This document shows, one piece after another, positions 7,247 to 14,324 of a stretch of DNA of 15,369 nt. The DNA comes from an uncultured Collinsella sp. (GTDB lineage: Bacteria > Actinomycetota > Coriobacteriia > Coriobacteriales > Coriobacteriaceae), in contig CAKUFW010000045.1 of the NCBI GenBank assembly GCA_934650975.1, positions 1 through 15,369 of the forward strand, read 5' to 3'. Position 1 is the first letter of the stretch; every line of letters begins with the position of its first letter. Under the pieces are notes generated by a model, which saw only the letters and a program-made list of their open reading frames with translations, had not been told where the DNA came from and did no database searches. The translations under genes were made by a program, and so were the position numbers.

Positions 7247-8041
7247 ATGCTCGTTTATGTTCGCGGCGCCGGCGATATCGCCACGGGCGTCGCCGCTCGC
7301 TTGGTGCGCGCCGGCGTGTCGGTCGTTATGGCCGATATCGCGGTTCCCACGTGCATCCGCCGCACAATCAGTTTTTGCGAGGCCATTCGCCTGGGCGAGG
7401 TCGAGGTCGAAGGCATTCGCGCTCGCTTGGCACAGACGCCGGCTGAGGCGCTTGCGATTACCGAGGCTGGAGACGTCGCCGTTGTGGTGGACCCCCAGGC
7501 CAGGATGCTCGGCGAGCTGAAACCCGCGGCTGTGGTCGACGCGATTTTGGCTAAGCGCAACTTGGGCACCATGCGCGACATGGCGCCTGCCGTCATCGCC
7601 GTGGGGCCGGGCTTTACCGCGCCGGTTGACTGCGACGCCGTGGTCGAGACCATGCGCGGGCATTTTCTCGGCCGTGTCATTACCCAAGGTTCGCCCCAGC
7701 CCAACACGGGCGTGCCGGGCATTATCGCCGGCTATGGCAAGGAGCGCGTTATCCACAGCCCCGCCGCCGGCGTGTTTCGGTCCGACCGCGCAATCGGCGA
7801 GATCGTGAGCGCCGGAGACGTGATTGGCTATGCGGGCGATACGCCCATGTGCACGCAGATCGATGGCTGTCTGCGCGGGCTTTTGGCGAACGGCGTGCAG
7901 GTGACTGAGGGCTTTAAATGCGCCGATGTCGATCCCCGCGGCGATGCCAGCTATATCAACTACATTTCGGACAAAGCGACGTCGGTCGGCGGCGGCGTGC
8001 TCGAGGCACTCGCCATGCTCACCGATGTCTTTAGAGGATAG
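7247..8041 (+). CDS. yqeB: Selenium-dependent molybdenum hydroxylase system protein, YqeB/EF2563 family
   Basis: This 264-residue protein opens with VRGAGDIATGVAARL (5-19), a Rossmann-type glycine-rich start, and continues with the family's G-P-G-F-T-A-P, HSPAAGVF and GDVIGYAGD segments. The family co-occurs with YqeC and molybdenum hydroxylases that carry labile selenium and is presumed to take part in cofactor selenation or insertion. Its biochemical reaction is unknown. GGGAGG at 7231-7236 supports ATG 7247. It is short compared with E. coli YqeB (about 541 residues as I recall) but near the length expected for the Gram-positive EF2563 type. xdhC starts 9 bases downstream, so the two are one unit. 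Confidence 0.87.
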   Translation: MLVYVRGAGDIATGVAARLVRAGVSVVMADIAVPTCIRRTISFCEAIRLGEVEVEGIRARLAQTPAEALAITEAGDVAVVVDPQARMLGELKPAAVVDAILAKRNLGTMRDMAPAVIAVGPGFTAPVDCDAVVETMRGHFLGRVITQGSPQPNTGVPGIIAGYGKERVIHSPAAGVFRSDRAIGEIVSAGDVIGYAGDTPMCTQIDGCLRGLLANGVQVTEGFKCADVDPRGDASYINYISDKATSVGGGVLEALAMLTDVFRG

Positions 8042-8050
8042 AAGGCGGCA

Positions 8051-9094
8051 ATGGAAAAGCTCGATGTTGTGAATGCGGCGCTTGCCGCCCTGCGTGCTGG
8101 CGAGACGTGCGAGCTCGTGGTCGTGGCCGGCACGGCAGGGTCGTCGCCGCGCGGCGTGGGCGCCTGGATGGCCGTCTTTGCCGATGGCAGCCAAGCGGGC
8201 ACCATCGGCGGCGGCAAGATTGAGCTCTTTGCGCATGATGAGGCTCGTGTGCTACTGGATGCGGGGCGCTCGCGCCTGGTCCGCTACACCATGGGCGGCG
8301 AGAACTCCGATACCGGTATGATCTGCGGTGGAGCCATCTGCCTGTGCTACCTGCATCTGGATGCGACCCAGGTGCCGTTGTTCCAGGAGATTGCCGATGT
8401 TTTGGCCTATCGGCGCATCGGCGACTTTGTCATCGACTTTGAGCCGTTTATCACGAGCGCGCTCGAGGGCGAGGTGGCCGAGTACCATGGCGAGGAATCG
8501 CGCCGCACCATTGCGGGCTGCCCCGGGCTTTCGCTGGTGGAGGAGGGGAGCAAGGTCACCTACACCAACGCGGCCTCCGAGATCCCTGCGGCGCACGTCG
8601 AGACGCTCTGTCCCGAGGGTATGACTTATATCTTTGGCTGCGGTCACGTGGGCGCTGCGACGGCGCGCGTGCTCACGGCGGCGGGCTTTGCCGTCGTGGC
8701 CTGCGACGACCGCCCCGGCACGCTGACCTCCGAATGGGTGCCCGGCGTCTATGACCGTCGTCTGGTCGACTACAAGAACCTGGGCGAGCAGTGCCCCATC
8801 GGCCCGCGCGACCTGGTGGTTGTGGCCACGGCGGGTCATAAGTCCGATATCGACGTGGTGATTCAGGCCATGCGCGCCAAGCCCGCCTATCTGGGCTGCC
8901 TGGGTTCGCGCCGCAAGACGGCCTTTGTGCGCGCCCGCCTGGAGCAGGAGGGCTTTACGCAGGAACAGATCGACGGGCTGCACCTGCCGATCGGCGTCGC
9001 CATCGAGGCCGAGGACCCCGAGGAGATCGCCATCTCCATCGCCGCCGAGATGATTCACCTGCGCCGCACCAAGCTCGTCCCCCGCAAACGGTAA
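8051..9094 (+). CDS. xdhC: XdhC/CoxI family molybdenum hydroxylase maturation protein
   Basis: This 347-residue protein has the two-domain XdhC layout. The N-terminal XdhC/CoxI domain shows GSSPRGVGAWM (30-40), GTIGGGKIE (50-58) and the M-I-C-G-G segment with C92. The C-terminal Rossmann domain has IFGCGHVGAATARVL (194-208), and YLGCLGSRRK (280-289) and LHLPIG (310-315) close the fold. XdhC proteins bind the molybdenum cofactor and chaperone its sulfuration and insertion into xanthine-dehydrogenase-like enzymes. The catalytic subunits are not in the window. It lies 9 bases after yqeB with an AAGGCGG-type ribosome site. It is the last gene of the metabolic cluster. Confidence 0.9.
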   Translation: MEKLDVVNAALAALRAGETCELVVVAGTAGSSPRGVGAWMAVFADGSQAGTIGGGKIELFAHDEARVLLDAGRSRLVRYTMGGENSDTGMICGGAICLCYLHLDATQVPLFQEIADVLAYRRIGDFVIDFEPFITSALEGEVAEYHGEESRRTIAGCPGLSLVEEGSKVTYTNAASEIPAAHVETLCPEGMTYIFGCGHVGAATARVLTAAGFAVVACDDRPGTLTSEWVPGVYDRRLVDYKNLGEQCPIGPRDLVVVATAGHKSDIDVVIQAMRAKPAYLGCLGSRRKTAFVRARLEQEGFTQEQIDGLHLPIGVAIEAEDPEEIAISIAAEMIHLRRTKLVPRKR

Positions 9095-9112
9095 TCTCAT
9101 CCCATTAATATA

Positions 9113-9133
9113 AGTTACGGTGGAATAGTTCCT
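9113..9133 (+). repeat. Half copy of the intergenic repeat seen at 6318-6338
   Basis: This segment matches 6318-6338 at 19 of 21 bases (both contain CGGTG, then AATAGTTCCT), but the complementary right arm present at 6363-6384 is missing here. It starts 18 bases after the xdhC stop and is followed directly by a different palindrome. Confidence 0.65.
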
Positions 9134-9144
9134 AGGACTCTATT

Positions 9145-9208
9145 GAGAGTGGATAATCTCCCACTTTTGGCCTGTATCGGGGCCAAAAGTGGGAGATTAT
9201 CCACTCTC
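9145..9208. repeat. Perfect 28-bp inverted repeat downstream of xdhC
   Basis: The arms 9145-9172 and 9181-9208 are exactly complementary over 28 bases around an 8-base loop, TGTATCGG. Transcribed RNA would form a very stable hairpin, which may end xdhC transcription or shield the ribosomal operon from read-through. No T tract follows (CTCGTTCGTC). Its arm ends (ATCCACTCTCGT) recur as direct repeats just downstream. Confidence 0.8.
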
Positions 9209-9261
9209 GTTCGTCATGCGTCCGAAAATCCACTCTCGTGCGCCCGATAGTCCGCTCTCGT
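9199..9261 (+). repeat. Three short direct repeats upstream of the ribosomal operon
   Basis: ATCCACTCTCGT occurs at 9199-9210 and 9228-9239, and as GTCCGCTCTCGT at 9250-9261. The last two belong to adjacent 22-base units, 9218-9239 and 9240-9261, that agree at 18 of 22 positions. The first unit is the outer end of the 28-bp palindrome. They could be protein-binding repeats or decayed fragments of a palindromic element. The rest of the 9095-9494 gap holds the promoter and leader listed separately. Confidence 0.65.
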
Positions 9262-9328
9262 TTCTCAACCACCATGAATCAATTTGTGCGGGGGAGTTGT
9301 GGAGTTGTGCAGGCAGACGAGGTTTTTC

Positions 9329-9357
9329 TGGAAATACGCTCCCGATGCGCGTATAGT
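9329..9357 (+). promoter_or_regulatory. Putative sigma-70-type promoter for the rplE operon
   Basis: TGGAAA (9329-9334, 4 of 6 to TTGACA) and TATAGT (9352-9357, 5 of 6 to TATAAT) are separated by exactly 17 bases. They lie about 138 bases before the rplE start. As no ribosomal gene lies upstream, a promoter is needed here, which strengthens the call. Confidence 0.6.
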
Positions 9358-9414
9358 ACCGATTGTTTTGTCGGCTCCTGCTGCGTCGAGTCCAAACCGC
9401 GAAATGCCATGAGC

Positions 9415-9469
9415 GGCGTGGATGCAGTCAGGAGGCACGAGGACAACCCATCGTGGCCACGCCCCGTGC
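9415..9469 (+). promoter_or_regulatory. Structured leader of the rplE operon
   Basis: GGCGTGG (9415-9421) pairs exactly with CCACGCC (9457-9463), and GCACG (9435-9439) can pair with CGTGC (9465-9469). The two pairings interlock, so they are alternatives or a pseudoknot. In E. coli, S8 represses this operon by binding RNA at rplE, so a ribosomal-protein binding site in the leader is plausible but unproven. The ribosome site AAGGAG follows at 9483-9488. Confidence 0.4.
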
Positions 9470-9494
9470 TTAAAACCCCAAGAAGGAGTGAACA

Positions 9495-10052
9495 ATGGCA
9501 GAAGAGAAGTATGTGCCGCGTCTGAAGACCAAGTACAACAACGAGGTCAAGCAGCAGCTTCAGGACAAGTTCCAGTACGAGAACGTCATGATGATCCCCA
9601 AGTTTGAGAAGATCGTCGTGAACATGGGTGTCGGCGAGGCCGCTACCGATTCCAAGGCCATCGACGGTGCCGTGCGCGACCTGCGCGCCATCACCGGCCA
9701 GCAGCCGATGATCACCCGTGCCCGCAAGTCCATCGCTACCTTCCGCCTGCGCGCTGGTATGCCGATCGGCTGCAAGGTTACCCTGCGTGGCGACCGTATG
9801 TGGGAGTTCTTCGATCGTCTGACCTCCGTCGCGATCCCTCGTATCCGCGACTTCCGCGGCATCTCCGCCAAGAGCTTCGACGGCCGTGGTAACTTCTCCA
9901 TGGGCGTCACCGAGCAGCTCATCTTCCCCGAGATCGACTTCGACTCCGTCGATCACCAGCGTGGTATGGACATCACTTTCGTGACCACCGCCAACACCGA
10001 TGAGGAGGCCAAGGCCCTTCTGGACGCCTTCGGTTTCCCGTTCAAGAAATAG
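9495..10052 (+). CDS. rplE: 50S ribosomal protein L5
   Basis: This 185-residue L5 binds 5S rRNA and helix 84 of 23S rRNA in the central protuberance. The NMGVGEA segment (43-49), [11 protein letters not shown] (76-86), IGCKVTLRG (91-99) and the RIRDFRG stretch are all typical, and the length is normal. ATG 9495 has AAGGAG at 9483-9488. It is the first ribosomal gene of the unit. In most bacteria rplN and rplX come directly before it, but here the neighbour is xdhC across 400 bases of non-coding DNA. Codons are strongly biased, as expected for high expression. Confidence 0.97.
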   Translation: MAEEKYVPRLKTKYNNEVKQQLQDKFQYENVMMIPKFEKIVVNMGVGEAATDSKAIDGAVRDLRAITGQQPMITRARKSIATFRLRAGMPIGCKVTLRGDRMWEFFDRLTSVAIPRIRDFRGISAKSFDGRGNFSMGVTEQLIFPEIDFDSVDHQRGMDITFVTTANTDEEAKALLDAFGFPFKK

Positions 10053-10067
10053 GTTCACCTGCCCTAT

Positions 10068-10097
10068 AAGCGCCGTTCCCACAAGGGGGCGGCGCTT
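10068..10097 (+). other. Intercistronic hairpin between rplE and rpsZ
   Basis: AAGCGCCG (10068-10075) pairs with CGGCGCTT (10090-10097), with an inner CCC/GGG pair in the loop. No T tract follows. It is likely an RNA processing, stability or partial attenuation element rather than a terminator. Confidence 0.45.
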
Positions 10098-10131
10098 GGG
10101 GCGAACAATACTCTATGTGAGGAGGATATAA

Positions 10132-10317
10132 GTGGCTAAGACATCGATGATCGTCAAGTGCAATCGCAAGCAGAAGTTCTCTACTCGTGAGTACACGCGC
10201 TGCCAGCGCTGCGGCCGTCCGCACTCTGTGTACCGCAAGTTCGGCCTGTGCCGTGTCTGCTTCCGTGAGCTTGCACTCAAGGGCGAGCTTCCCGGCGTTA
10301 AGAAGGCCAGCTGGTAA
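10132..10317 (+). CDS. rpsZ: 30S ribosomal protein S14, zinc type
   Basis: This 61-residue S14 of the short zinc-binding type has four cysteines, C24-x2-C27 and C40-x2-C43, that form the zinc ribbon. S14 joins the 30S head and contacts 16S rRNA near the decoding region. The start is GTG 10132, with a strong GAGGAGG at 10119-10125 seven bases ahead. The order rplE-rpsZ-rpsH is canonical. A 119-base gap to rpsH, unusually wide for this operon, shows only a weak CTTTGCCG/CGGCGAAG-like pairing. A zinc-free paralogue may exist elsewhere, as in many actinobacteria. Confidence 0.97.
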   Translation: MAKTSMIVKCNRKQKFSTREYTRCQRCGRPHSVYRKFGLCRVCFRELALKGELPGVKKASW

Positions 10318-10436
10318 GTCACTACCAGCGTTTCAAGCATCAGTTTGGAACAGGGAAAACGCGCTAGTTAGGCTTTGCCGTTAAGGGCGGCGAAGAACCA
10401 AGAGCACGTGTTCATCAAGAACGAAGGAGAATCTGT

Positions 10437-10835
10437 ATGAACCTTACAGACCCGATCGCAGATATGCTTACGCGCATCCGTAACGCTAACTCTGTGAACA
10501 AGGCCACGGTCTCCATGCCGAGCAGCAAGAAGCTCGTCGAGATCGCTCGTGTTCTGCACGAGGAGGGCTACATCGAGGGCTACGATGTCGAGGACACCGT
10601 TCCCCAGAAGACTCTGCACATCACGCTTAAGTATGGTCCCAAGAAGGCTAAGGTCATCAACGGCATCCGCCGCATTTCCAAGCCGGGCCTGCGTAAGTAC
10701 ACCGGCGTTGCCGACATGCCCCGCGTCCGCGGTGGCCTTGGTACCGCCATTATTTCCACCAGCCATGGCGTCATGACCGACCGCGATGCTCGCAAGCACA
10801 ACGTCGGCGGCGAGATCATCGCTTACGTCTGGTAA
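10437..10835 (+). CDS. rpsH: 30S ribosomal protein S8
   Basis: This 132-residue S8 binds the central domain of 16S rRNA early in assembly and, in E. coli, represses this operon. The C-terminal signature STSHGVMTD (107-115), followed by [15 protein letters not shown], is intact. GAAGGAGA at 10423-10430 serves ATG 10437. Gene order and length are standard. It is the candidate autoregulator for the structured leader ahead of rplE. Confidence 0.97.
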   Translation: MNLTDPIADMLTRIRNANSVNKATVSMPSSKKLVEIARVLHEEGYIEGYDVEDTVPQKTLHITLKYGPKKAKVINGIRRISKPGLRKYTGVADMPRVRGGLGTAIISTSHGVMTDRDARKHNVGGEIIAYVW

Positions 10836-10868
10836 TTCGCTCGGTAGGTAGAAGGAAAGGAGATCACC

Positions 10869-11405
10869 GTGTCTCGTATCGGTAATAAGCCTGTCCAGAT
10901 TCCCGCCGGAGTCGAAGTGGCAGTCAACGGCAACAACGTTGTCGTCAAGGGCCCCAAGGGCCAGCTCGAGCTCGATATCTATGAGAAGCTCGCTATCAAC
11001 GTCGAGGACAACGTCCTCACCGTTTCCCGTCCCGACGACGAGCGTGAGACCCGTGCCCGCCACGGCCTCACCCGCGCCCTCATCCACAACATGGTTGTTG
11101 GCGTTTCCGAGGGCTTCGAGAAGAAGCTCGAGCTCGCCGGCGTCGGTTACCGCGTGCAGCAGAAGGGCAAGAACCTCGAGTTCTCCCTGGGCTTCTCGCA
11201 CCCCGTGATCGTCGAGGCTCCCGAGGGCATCACCTTCGAGGTTCCCGACAACACCCACGTGAACGTCAAGGGTATCAACAAGCAGCAGGTCGGTCAGATC
11301 GCCGCTGAGATCCGCGGCCATCGTCCTCCCGAGCCTTACAAGGGCAAGGGTATCCACTACGTTGGCGAGCACATCCGCCGCAAGCTGGGTAAGGCCGCCA
11401 AGTAG
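10869..11405 (+). CDS. rplF: 50S ribosomal protein L6
   Basis: This 178-residue L6 sits near the sarcin-ricin loop and factor-binding site of the 50S subunit. SRIGNKPV at the N terminus, the GVGYRVQ turn near 91-97 and PEPYKGKGI (154-162) near the C terminus are all typical. It starts with GTG 10869, and AAGGAG at 10857-10862 fixes this start. It lies 33 bases after rpsH in the expected order. Confidence 0.97.
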   Translation: MSRIGNKPVQIPAGVEVAVNGNNVVVKGPKGQLELDIYEKLAINVEDNVLTVSRPDDERETRARHGLTRALIHNMVVGVSEGFEKKLELAGVGYRVQQKGKNLEFSLGFSHPVIVEAPEGITFEVPDNTHVNVKGINKQQVGQIAAEIRGHRPPEPYKGKGIHYVGEHIRRKLGKAAK

Positions 11406-11430
11406 TCGTAACCGACTCACTCGCATAAGA

Positions 11431-11452
11431 CCAGCACCCCGTCAGGTGCTGG
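11431..11452 (+). terminator. Hairpin between rplF and rplR
   Basis: A perfect 8-bp stem, CCAGCACC (11431-11438) and GGTGCTGG (11445-11452), has a 6-base loop. TTTTT follows only 11 bases later (11464-11468), so full termination is unlikely. Partial attenuation or an RNA-processing site in the operon is more likely. Confidence 0.45.
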
Positions 11453-11480
11453 CAAGATCAACCTTTTTAGGAGTTTACGT

Positions 11481-11849
11481 ATGAACAAGCATAAGGCGAA
11501 GCTGGAAGGCCTCAAGCGTCGTCAGCGTCGTGTGCGCGGCAAGATCTCGGGTACCGCCGAGCGTCCGCGTCTTCGCGTGACCCGTACTAACGCCAATATC
11601 TATGCCCAGATCATCGACGACAGCAAGGGCTCCAGCCTGACGCTCGTCTCCGCCTCGACCCTCGAGGCCGAGTTCAAGGGCACCCACACCTCGAACAAGG
11701 AGGCTGCGGAGAAGGTCGGCCAGCTCGTTGGCAAGCGCGCCATCGAGGCCGGCATCACCAAGGTCGCCTTCGATCGCGGTGGCCGTATCTACCATGGCCG
11801 CGTCAAGGCCCTCGCCGACGGTGCTCGTGCCGCCGGTCTCGAGTTCTAG
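11481..11849 (+). CDS. rplR: 50S ribosomal protein L18
   Basis: This 122-residue L18 binds 5S rRNA together with L5. A basic N-terminal stretch precedes the [17 protein letters not shown] block, and the C-terminal FDRGG...[13 protein letters not shown] signature (97 onward) is clear. TAGGAG lies just ahead of ATG 11481. The 75-base gap after rplF contains a hairpin. The stop codon is overlapped by the Shine-Dalgarno of rpsE. Confidence 0.97.
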   Translation: MNKHKAKLEGLKRRQRRVRGKISGTAERPRLRVTRTNANIYAQIIDDSKGSSLTLVSASTLEAEFKGTHTSNKEAAEKVGQLVGKRAIEAGITKVAFDRGGRIYHGRVKALADGARAAGLEF

Positions 11850-11863
11850 GAGGTATGTAGCAC

Positions 11864-12388
11864 ATGGCTCGTAATCAGAAGCAGCAGCGCGAGGCCTCCG
11901 AGTTCGAGGAGCGCGTCGTTTACATCAACCGCGTGTCGAAGACCGTCAAGGGTGGTCGTCGCATGAGCCTCGTCGCTCTCGTCGTCGTTGGCGACGGCAA
12001 GGGCAACGTCGGCGTTGGCATGGGCAAGTCCGCTGAGGTGCCCCTGGCCATCTCCAAGGCGTCTCTCGATGCCAAGAAGAACATGTTCCACGTGCCGGTG
12101 ACCGAAGAGGGCACCATCCCGCACGAGGTTCTCGGTCACTTTGGTGCTGGCCGCATCATCATCAAGCCCGCTGTCGAGGGTACCGGCGTTATCGCCGGCG
12201 GCGCTGTGCGTCCCCTCTTCGAGCTTGCTGGCATCAAGAACGTCCTGTCCAAGTCCCTCGGTACCGACAACGGCCTCAACATCATCAAGGCTGCCGTCGA
12301 GGGCCTCAAGGAGCTCTCCAGCCCTGAGGACGTCGCGGCTCGCCGTGGCCTGACGGTCTCCGAGATGTTCGTCGGTAAGGAGAACTAA
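11864..12388 (+). CDS. rpsE: 30S ribosomal protein S5
   Basis: This 174-residue S5 contributes to translational accuracy and mRNA helicase activity at the entry tunnel. The S5 signature begins at VSKTVKGGR (24-32), the loop where spectinomycin resistance changes occur in other bacteria, and continues through [20 protein letters not shown] (11848-11854), overlapping the rplR stop, drives ATG 11864, suggesting coupled translation. It is compact and standard in order. Confidence 0.97.
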   Translation: MARNQKQQREASEFEERVVYINRVSKTVKGGRRMSLVALVVVGDGKGNVGVGMGKSAEVPLAISKASLDAKKNMFHVPVTEEGTIPHEVLGHFGAGRIIIKPAVEGTGVIAGGAVRPLFELAGIKNVLSKSLGTDNGLNIIKAAVEGLKELSSPEDVAARRGLTVSEMFVGKEN

Positions 12389-12390
12389 GC

Positions 12391-12573
12391 ATGGCTGACA
12401 CCATCAAGATCAAGCAGGTCCGCAGCACCAACGGTTGCAAGCAGGACCAGGTCCGTACTGTCCGTGCCCTCGGTCTCCACAGGATCCGCGAGGTTCGCGA
12501 GATTGCTGACAACGAGTCCGTCCGCGGCATGATCTTCAAGGTCAAGCACCTTGTCGAGATTGTAGAGGAGTAG
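12391..12573 (+). CDS. rpmD: 50S ribosomal protein L30
   Basis: This is a 60-residue bacterial-type short L30. IKIKQVRSTNGCKQDQ followed by an LGL-H-R-I segment and a hydrophobic C terminus is the usual pattern. It begins 2 bases after the rpsE stop, with AAGGAG inside the end of rpsE, so translation is probably coupled. Not all bacteria keep L30; its presence fits actinobacteria. Confidence 0.95.
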   Translation: MADTIKIKQVRSTNGCKQDQVRTVRALGLHRIREVREIADNESVRGMIFKVKHLVEIVEE

Positions 12574-12576
12574 CAA

Positions 12577-13026
12577 ATGCAGCTTCACGATCTTACTCCC
12601 GCGCCCGGTTCCACCAAGAACCGCAAGCGCGTCGGCCGTGGCAATTCTTCGGGTCACGGCACCACTTCTGGCCGCGGCCAGAAGGGCCAGGGCTCTCGCT
12701 CTGGCGGCACCAAGGGTGCCGGCTTCGAGGGTGGCCAGACTCCGCTGGCTATGCGCCTGCCCAAGCTTCCGGGCTTCCGCAACCCCCGTCGTATCGAGTA
12801 CACCGCTGTTAACGTTGAGCGTCTCGAGCGTAAGTTCGAGGACGGCGCTGTGATCGACGGTGCCGCTCTTAAGGCCGCTCGCATCACCAAGAGCGAGTTC
12901 GAGCCCGTCAAGGTGCTCGGCAATGGTGAGCTCACCAAGAAGTTCACGGTCAAGGTCGACAAGGTCAGCGCTTCCGCGCAGGCCAAGATCGAGGCCGCCG
13001 GCGGAAAGGTCGAGCTGCCGTGCTAA
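12577..13026 (+). CDS. rplO: 50S ribosomal protein L15
   Basis: This 149-residue L15 binds 23S rRNA and acts late in 50S assembly. The N-terminal half (about 17-60) is the typical Gly/Arg/Lys-rich tail with repeated G-x-G and a GFEGGQTPL segment, followed by a globular C-terminal domain. It starts 3 bases after rpmD, using GAGGAG at the rpmD end. Its last 7 bases overlap the start of secY. Confidence 0.97.
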   Translation: MQLHDLTPAPGSTKNRKRVGRGNSSGHGTTSGRGQKGQGSRSGGTKGAGFEGGQTPLAMRLPKLPGFRNPRRIEYTAVNVERLERKFEDGAVIDGAALKAARITKSEFEPVKVLGNGELTKKFTVKVDKVSASAQAKIEAAGGKVELPC

Positions 13027-14306
13027 ATGGTCTTAAGAATGCTTTCCGCATCAAAGAACTGCGCGAAAAGATTCTTTTTACCATAGCTATGCTCGTCGTG
13101 TACCGCATTGGTGCGCACGTTCCTGTGCCCGGCATTCCCTTCCAGGGGATGCTGGGCCTTTTCTCGACCGAGAACAACTCGGTCGCCGCAGGTGCTATGG
13201 CCCTCCTGAATCTTTTCTCTGGTGGCGCGTTGAGCTATGTTTCGGTGTTCTCTCTGGGCATCATGCCCTACATCACGAGCTCGATTATCCTCCAGATGCT
13301 CCAGGCCGTCGTGCCTTCCCTGCATGAGCTTGCCCGCGAGGGCGAGGTCGGTCAGACTAAGATCACGCAGTATTCGCGTTACCTCACCTTGGCCCTGGCA
13401 ATCCTCAACTCCGTGGGTTACCTCTTCCTCTTTAAGAGCTTCGGTATCAGCTTCAACGGTGCCGGTGCTCCCGAGATCATCTTTGACATCATGATCGTCG
13501 GCACGCTCACCGCGGGCGCCATGCTGATCATGTGGATTGGTGAGCTCATCACCCAGCGCGGTATCGGCAATGGCATGTCGCTGATCATCTTCGCGAACAT
13601 CATGGCCGGTCTTCCGCAGGCGATCTTCTCCAGCACCGAGGGCAACGCCGGTGGCATCATCACTATGGTGATCATCTGCGCCATCATCCTGCTGGTTATC
13701 CCGCTGATCGTTTTCCTTGAGCGCGGCCAGCGCCGCATTCCGGTCTCCTACGCCAAGCGCGTCGTGGGCCGTCGCATGATGGGTGGCCAGACCACTTACC
13801 TGCCCATCAAGGTCAACACCGCGGGCGTCGTGCCGATCATCTTCGCTTCGGCGCTGCTGTATTTCCCGGCTCAGATTGCCGTGTTCTTCCCCGGCATCGG
13901 CTGGATCCAGGCAGTTGCCTCTGCGCTTTCGACCGGTTGGCTCAACTGGGTGCTTAACGTTGTCCTCATCGTGTTCTTCGCGTACTTCTACACCTCCATG
14001 GTGTTCAACCCCGACGACACGGCCGACAACCTTAAGAAGCAGGGCGGCTTTATTCCGGGCGTCCGTCCGGGTAGGGCTACCGCGGCCTACATCAAGAACG
14101 CGCTCAACAAGATCACGCTTCCCAGCGCTGTCTTCTTGGCGCTCATCGCCATCGTGCCTTCGATCATCTTCTCCTTCACGGGTAACCAGCTGATCCAGGC
14201 GTTTGGCGGCACGTCCATCCTCATCATGGTCGGCGTCGTGCTCGACACGGTCGACAAGCTCGAAGGCCAGATCAAGATGTATGATTACGATGGATTCTTT
14301 AAATAG
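13020..14306 (+). CDS. secY: Preprotein translocase subunit SecY
   Basis: This 428-residue integral membrane channel subunit of SecYEG has about ten hydrophobic segments. Landmarks are [15 protein letters not shown] (80-94, signature one), [11 protein letters not shown] (179-189), the cytosolic [10 protein letters not shown] loop (238-247) and [10 protein letters not shown] (342-351). The start is GTG 13020, since the ATG at 13027 is out of frame. It overlaps the rplO stop by 7 bases, implying translational coupling, and the residues from [11 protein letters not shown] are what the family shows. adk follows 18 bases later, the usual secY-adk-map order. Confidence 0.97.
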   Translation: MLNGLKNAFRIKELREKILFTIAMLVVYRIGAHVPVPGIPFQGMLGLFSTENNSVAAGAMALLNLFSGGALSYVSVFSLGIMPYITSSIILQMLQAVVPSLHELAREGEVGQTKITQYSRYLTLALAILNSVGYLFLFKSFGISFNGAGAPEIIFDIMIVGTLTAGAMLIMWIGELITQRGIGNGMSLIIFANIMAGLPQAIFSSTEGNAGGIITMVIICAIILLVIPLIVFLERGQRRIPVSYAKRVVGRRMMGGQTTYLPIKVNTAGVVPIIFASALLYFPAQIAVFFPGIGWIQAVASALSTGWLNWVLNVVLIVFFAYFYTSMVFNPDDTADNLKKQGGFIPGVRPGRATAAYIKNALNKITLPSAVFLALIAIVPSIIFSFTGNQLIQAFGGTSILIMVGVVLDTVDKLEGQIKMYDYDGFFK

Positions 14307-14324
14307 GCTAGAGGAGGATTGCTC

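Noticed and set aside
6410..9094. Selenocysteine codon in the selenium-linked genes
   Set aside because: All frames run to normal ends with no in-frame TGA interrupting conserved sequence, so no selenoprotein is supported here.
9199..9261. CRISPR-like direct repeats
   Set aside because: There are only three short, imperfect units with spacings of 29 and 22 bases, no true spacers and no cas genes.
9238..9525. 95-codon plus-strand frame in the rplE leader
   Set aside because: It spans the promoter and leader, overlaps rplE in another frame and has no ribosome site or family resemblance.
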